Part shown: piece by piece, positions 63,225-64,000 of the stretch
Numbering within the stretch: the first letter of the stretch is position 1
Layout: every line of letters begins with the position of its first letter
Assembly: GCA_965230415.1 (NCBI GenBank)
Contig: CBDDKZ010000005.1
Coordinates: 2,542,001-2,606,000, forward strand
Direction: 5' to 3'
Length of the DNA: 64,000 nt
DNA from: CBDDKZ01 sp965230415
GTDB taxonomy: Bacteria; Bacteroidota; Bacteroidia; Cytophagales; JAAEPT01
Notes under the pieces: generated by a model
Told to the model about the DNA's origin: nothing
The model's database searches: none
Seen by the model: the letters and a program-made list of their open reading frames with translations, nothing else
Position numbers and translations under genes: made by a program

Positions 63225-64000
63225 ATGGCAGCAAAAGGAGGATTTAAAGAAAAATTCTATCATAACATCGCACCTGTACTTACTGGTGTAGGAGCATCCG
63301 TAGTAATTGTAGGAGCCCTTTTTAAGATTCAGCATTACCCGGGTGCAGGTATTATGCTAGTAGCAGGGTTGGGTACAGAAGCAGTTCTTTTCTTAATGTT
63401 TGCATTCGCTCCGCAACCAAAAGAAGAGGTTGGCCTGGATGATTGGGCTAAAGTTTACCCTCAACTTGGTGATGAGTACGATGACTATGAAGAAGATCAA
63501 ATCCCTACTGGTGATGGTCTCACTAAGAAACTTGACGATATGATGCAAGATGCTAATATCAATCAAAATACAATTTCTTCTTTAGGAGAAGGATTGAAAA
63601 ATCTTGCTACTAATGTTGGTAGTATGAGCTCTTTGTCTGATGCTTCAGTGGCTACTGAAGAGTACGCACGTAATGCTAAGACAGCTTCTAAATCTTTAGA
63701 ATCTATGAGTAAGTCTTATGCATCTACAGCAGAAGCAATGTCAGGAATGGCTAACGCAGCTACAGATGCTCAGGAATACCACGCTCAGGTACAAAACATT
63801 ACTAAGAACTTAGGTTCTTTAAATGCAGTATACGAGATGGAGCTTCAAGATGCTAATAACCACTTGAAAGCTATGAATAAATTCTATAGCAACTTATCTA
63901 CTGCAATGGACAACATGTCTGAGGCAACAAAAGATACTGAGCAATTTAAGAATAACTTACAGTCACTATCTAACAACTTGACAGCATTGAATCAAGTTTA
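63225..64000 (+). CDS. gldL: T9SS motor protein GldL (3' partial)
   Basis: The first 258 codons are present and the frame runs off the window. Two transmembrane helices (about 17-34 and 42-62) hold the conserved FKIQHYPGAGIM and the membrane Glu (E52 in GLGTEAVLFLMF) that corresponds to the Glu thought to carry proton flow. The rest is a long helical, Ala/Ser/Asn-rich cytoplasmic part. GldL with GldM forms the proton-driven motor of gliding and type IX secretion. gldM should follow outside the window. Confidence 0.95.
   Translation, partial: MAAKGGFKEKFYHNIAPVLTGVGASVVIVGALFKIQHYPGAGIMLVAGLGTEAVLFLMFAFAPQPKEEVGLDDWAKVYPQLGDEYDDYEEDQIPTGDGLTKKLDDMMQDANINQNTISSLGEGLKNLATNVGSMSSLSDASVATEEYARNAKTASKSLESMSKSYASTAEAMSGMANAATDAQEYHAQVQNITKNLGSLNAVYEMELQDANNHLKAMNKFYSNLSTAMDNMSEATKDTEQFKNNLQSLSNNLTALNQV

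Noticed and set aside
1..64000. Search for tRNA, rRNA, CRISPR, insertion sequences, prophage or integrase genes
   Set aside because: None was recognised on reading both strands; short tRNA genes could still be missed without a covariance search.

Overview
The window is a low-GC stretch of a Bacteroidota chromosome, most likely from the order Cytophagales. The evidence is the dense set of gliding and type IX secretion (T9SS) genes (gldE-gldD, a porZ-like gene, gldK-gldL, two porP/sprF-type genes, a PorE-like protein), proteins ending in T9SS type A or type B sorting domains, and Bacteroidota housekeeping neighbourhoods (ssb-gldE-gldD-recG, mutY/HU/rng, tdk-porZ-recO, DUF4271-hemD). A large chemotaxis receptor argues against Flavobacteriia. 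Non-ATG starts, especially TTG, are frequent. I saw no tRNA, rRNA, CRISPR array, insertion sequence or phage gene. The first gene is cut at its 5' end and gldL is cut at its 3' end.

Layout. 1-1748: end of a secreted GH16 glucanase. 1873-5472: a locus in which a PorP/SprF-like gene diverges from an ECF sigma factor, a membrane anti-sigma-like protein and a T9SS type B cargo; this is the most interesting part of the window. 5918-7936: a chemotaxis receptor. 8378-9952: a second sigma factor operon with an SRPBCC protein and a four-helix membrane protein. 10154-11906: an outer membrane protein and a class C beta-lactamase-like lipoprotein. 11958-16755: a FecI-FecR-TonB receptor system behind a repeat-containing lipoprotein. 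16920-18785: a T9SS-secreted protein that looks like a clan GH-A hydrolase. 18932-20805: a cryptic kinase-like protein and an EI24 membrane protein. 20851-22860: a PorE-type OmpA protein.

23057-28704 is a minus-strand block (mutY, ssb, gldE, gldD, recG). 28855-31807 is the divergent HU, TPR protein, 29-residue basic protein and RNase E/G cluster. 31954-38944 holds an acyltransferase, an outer membrane barrel, the methionine-pathway pair metX-hom and mutS. 39008-46474 holds a 1122-residue type B cargo, a small lipoprotein, and recO, porZ and tdk. 46553-54292 carries an acidic protein of unknown function, a TonB receptor, a lytic transglycosylase and uvrA. 54297-60797 carries an unknown gene, hemW, an Omp85 protein, a lipid-linked sugar transferase, a DUF4271 protein and hemD. 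60902-64000 is the T9SS core: porP/sprF, gldK and the start of gldL.

How they fit together. Much of the window builds, powers or feeds the T9SS. GldK and GldL are ring and motor parts, PorE-like and PorP/SprF proteins are envelope partners, PorZ belongs to the surface attachment complex, and several large proteins are cargo. The 2.9-5.5 kb locus suggests that transcription may be tied to this export route through an anti-sigma protein whose periplasmic part imitates a T9SS cargo. Function is assigned from motifs read by eye; no database search was made.
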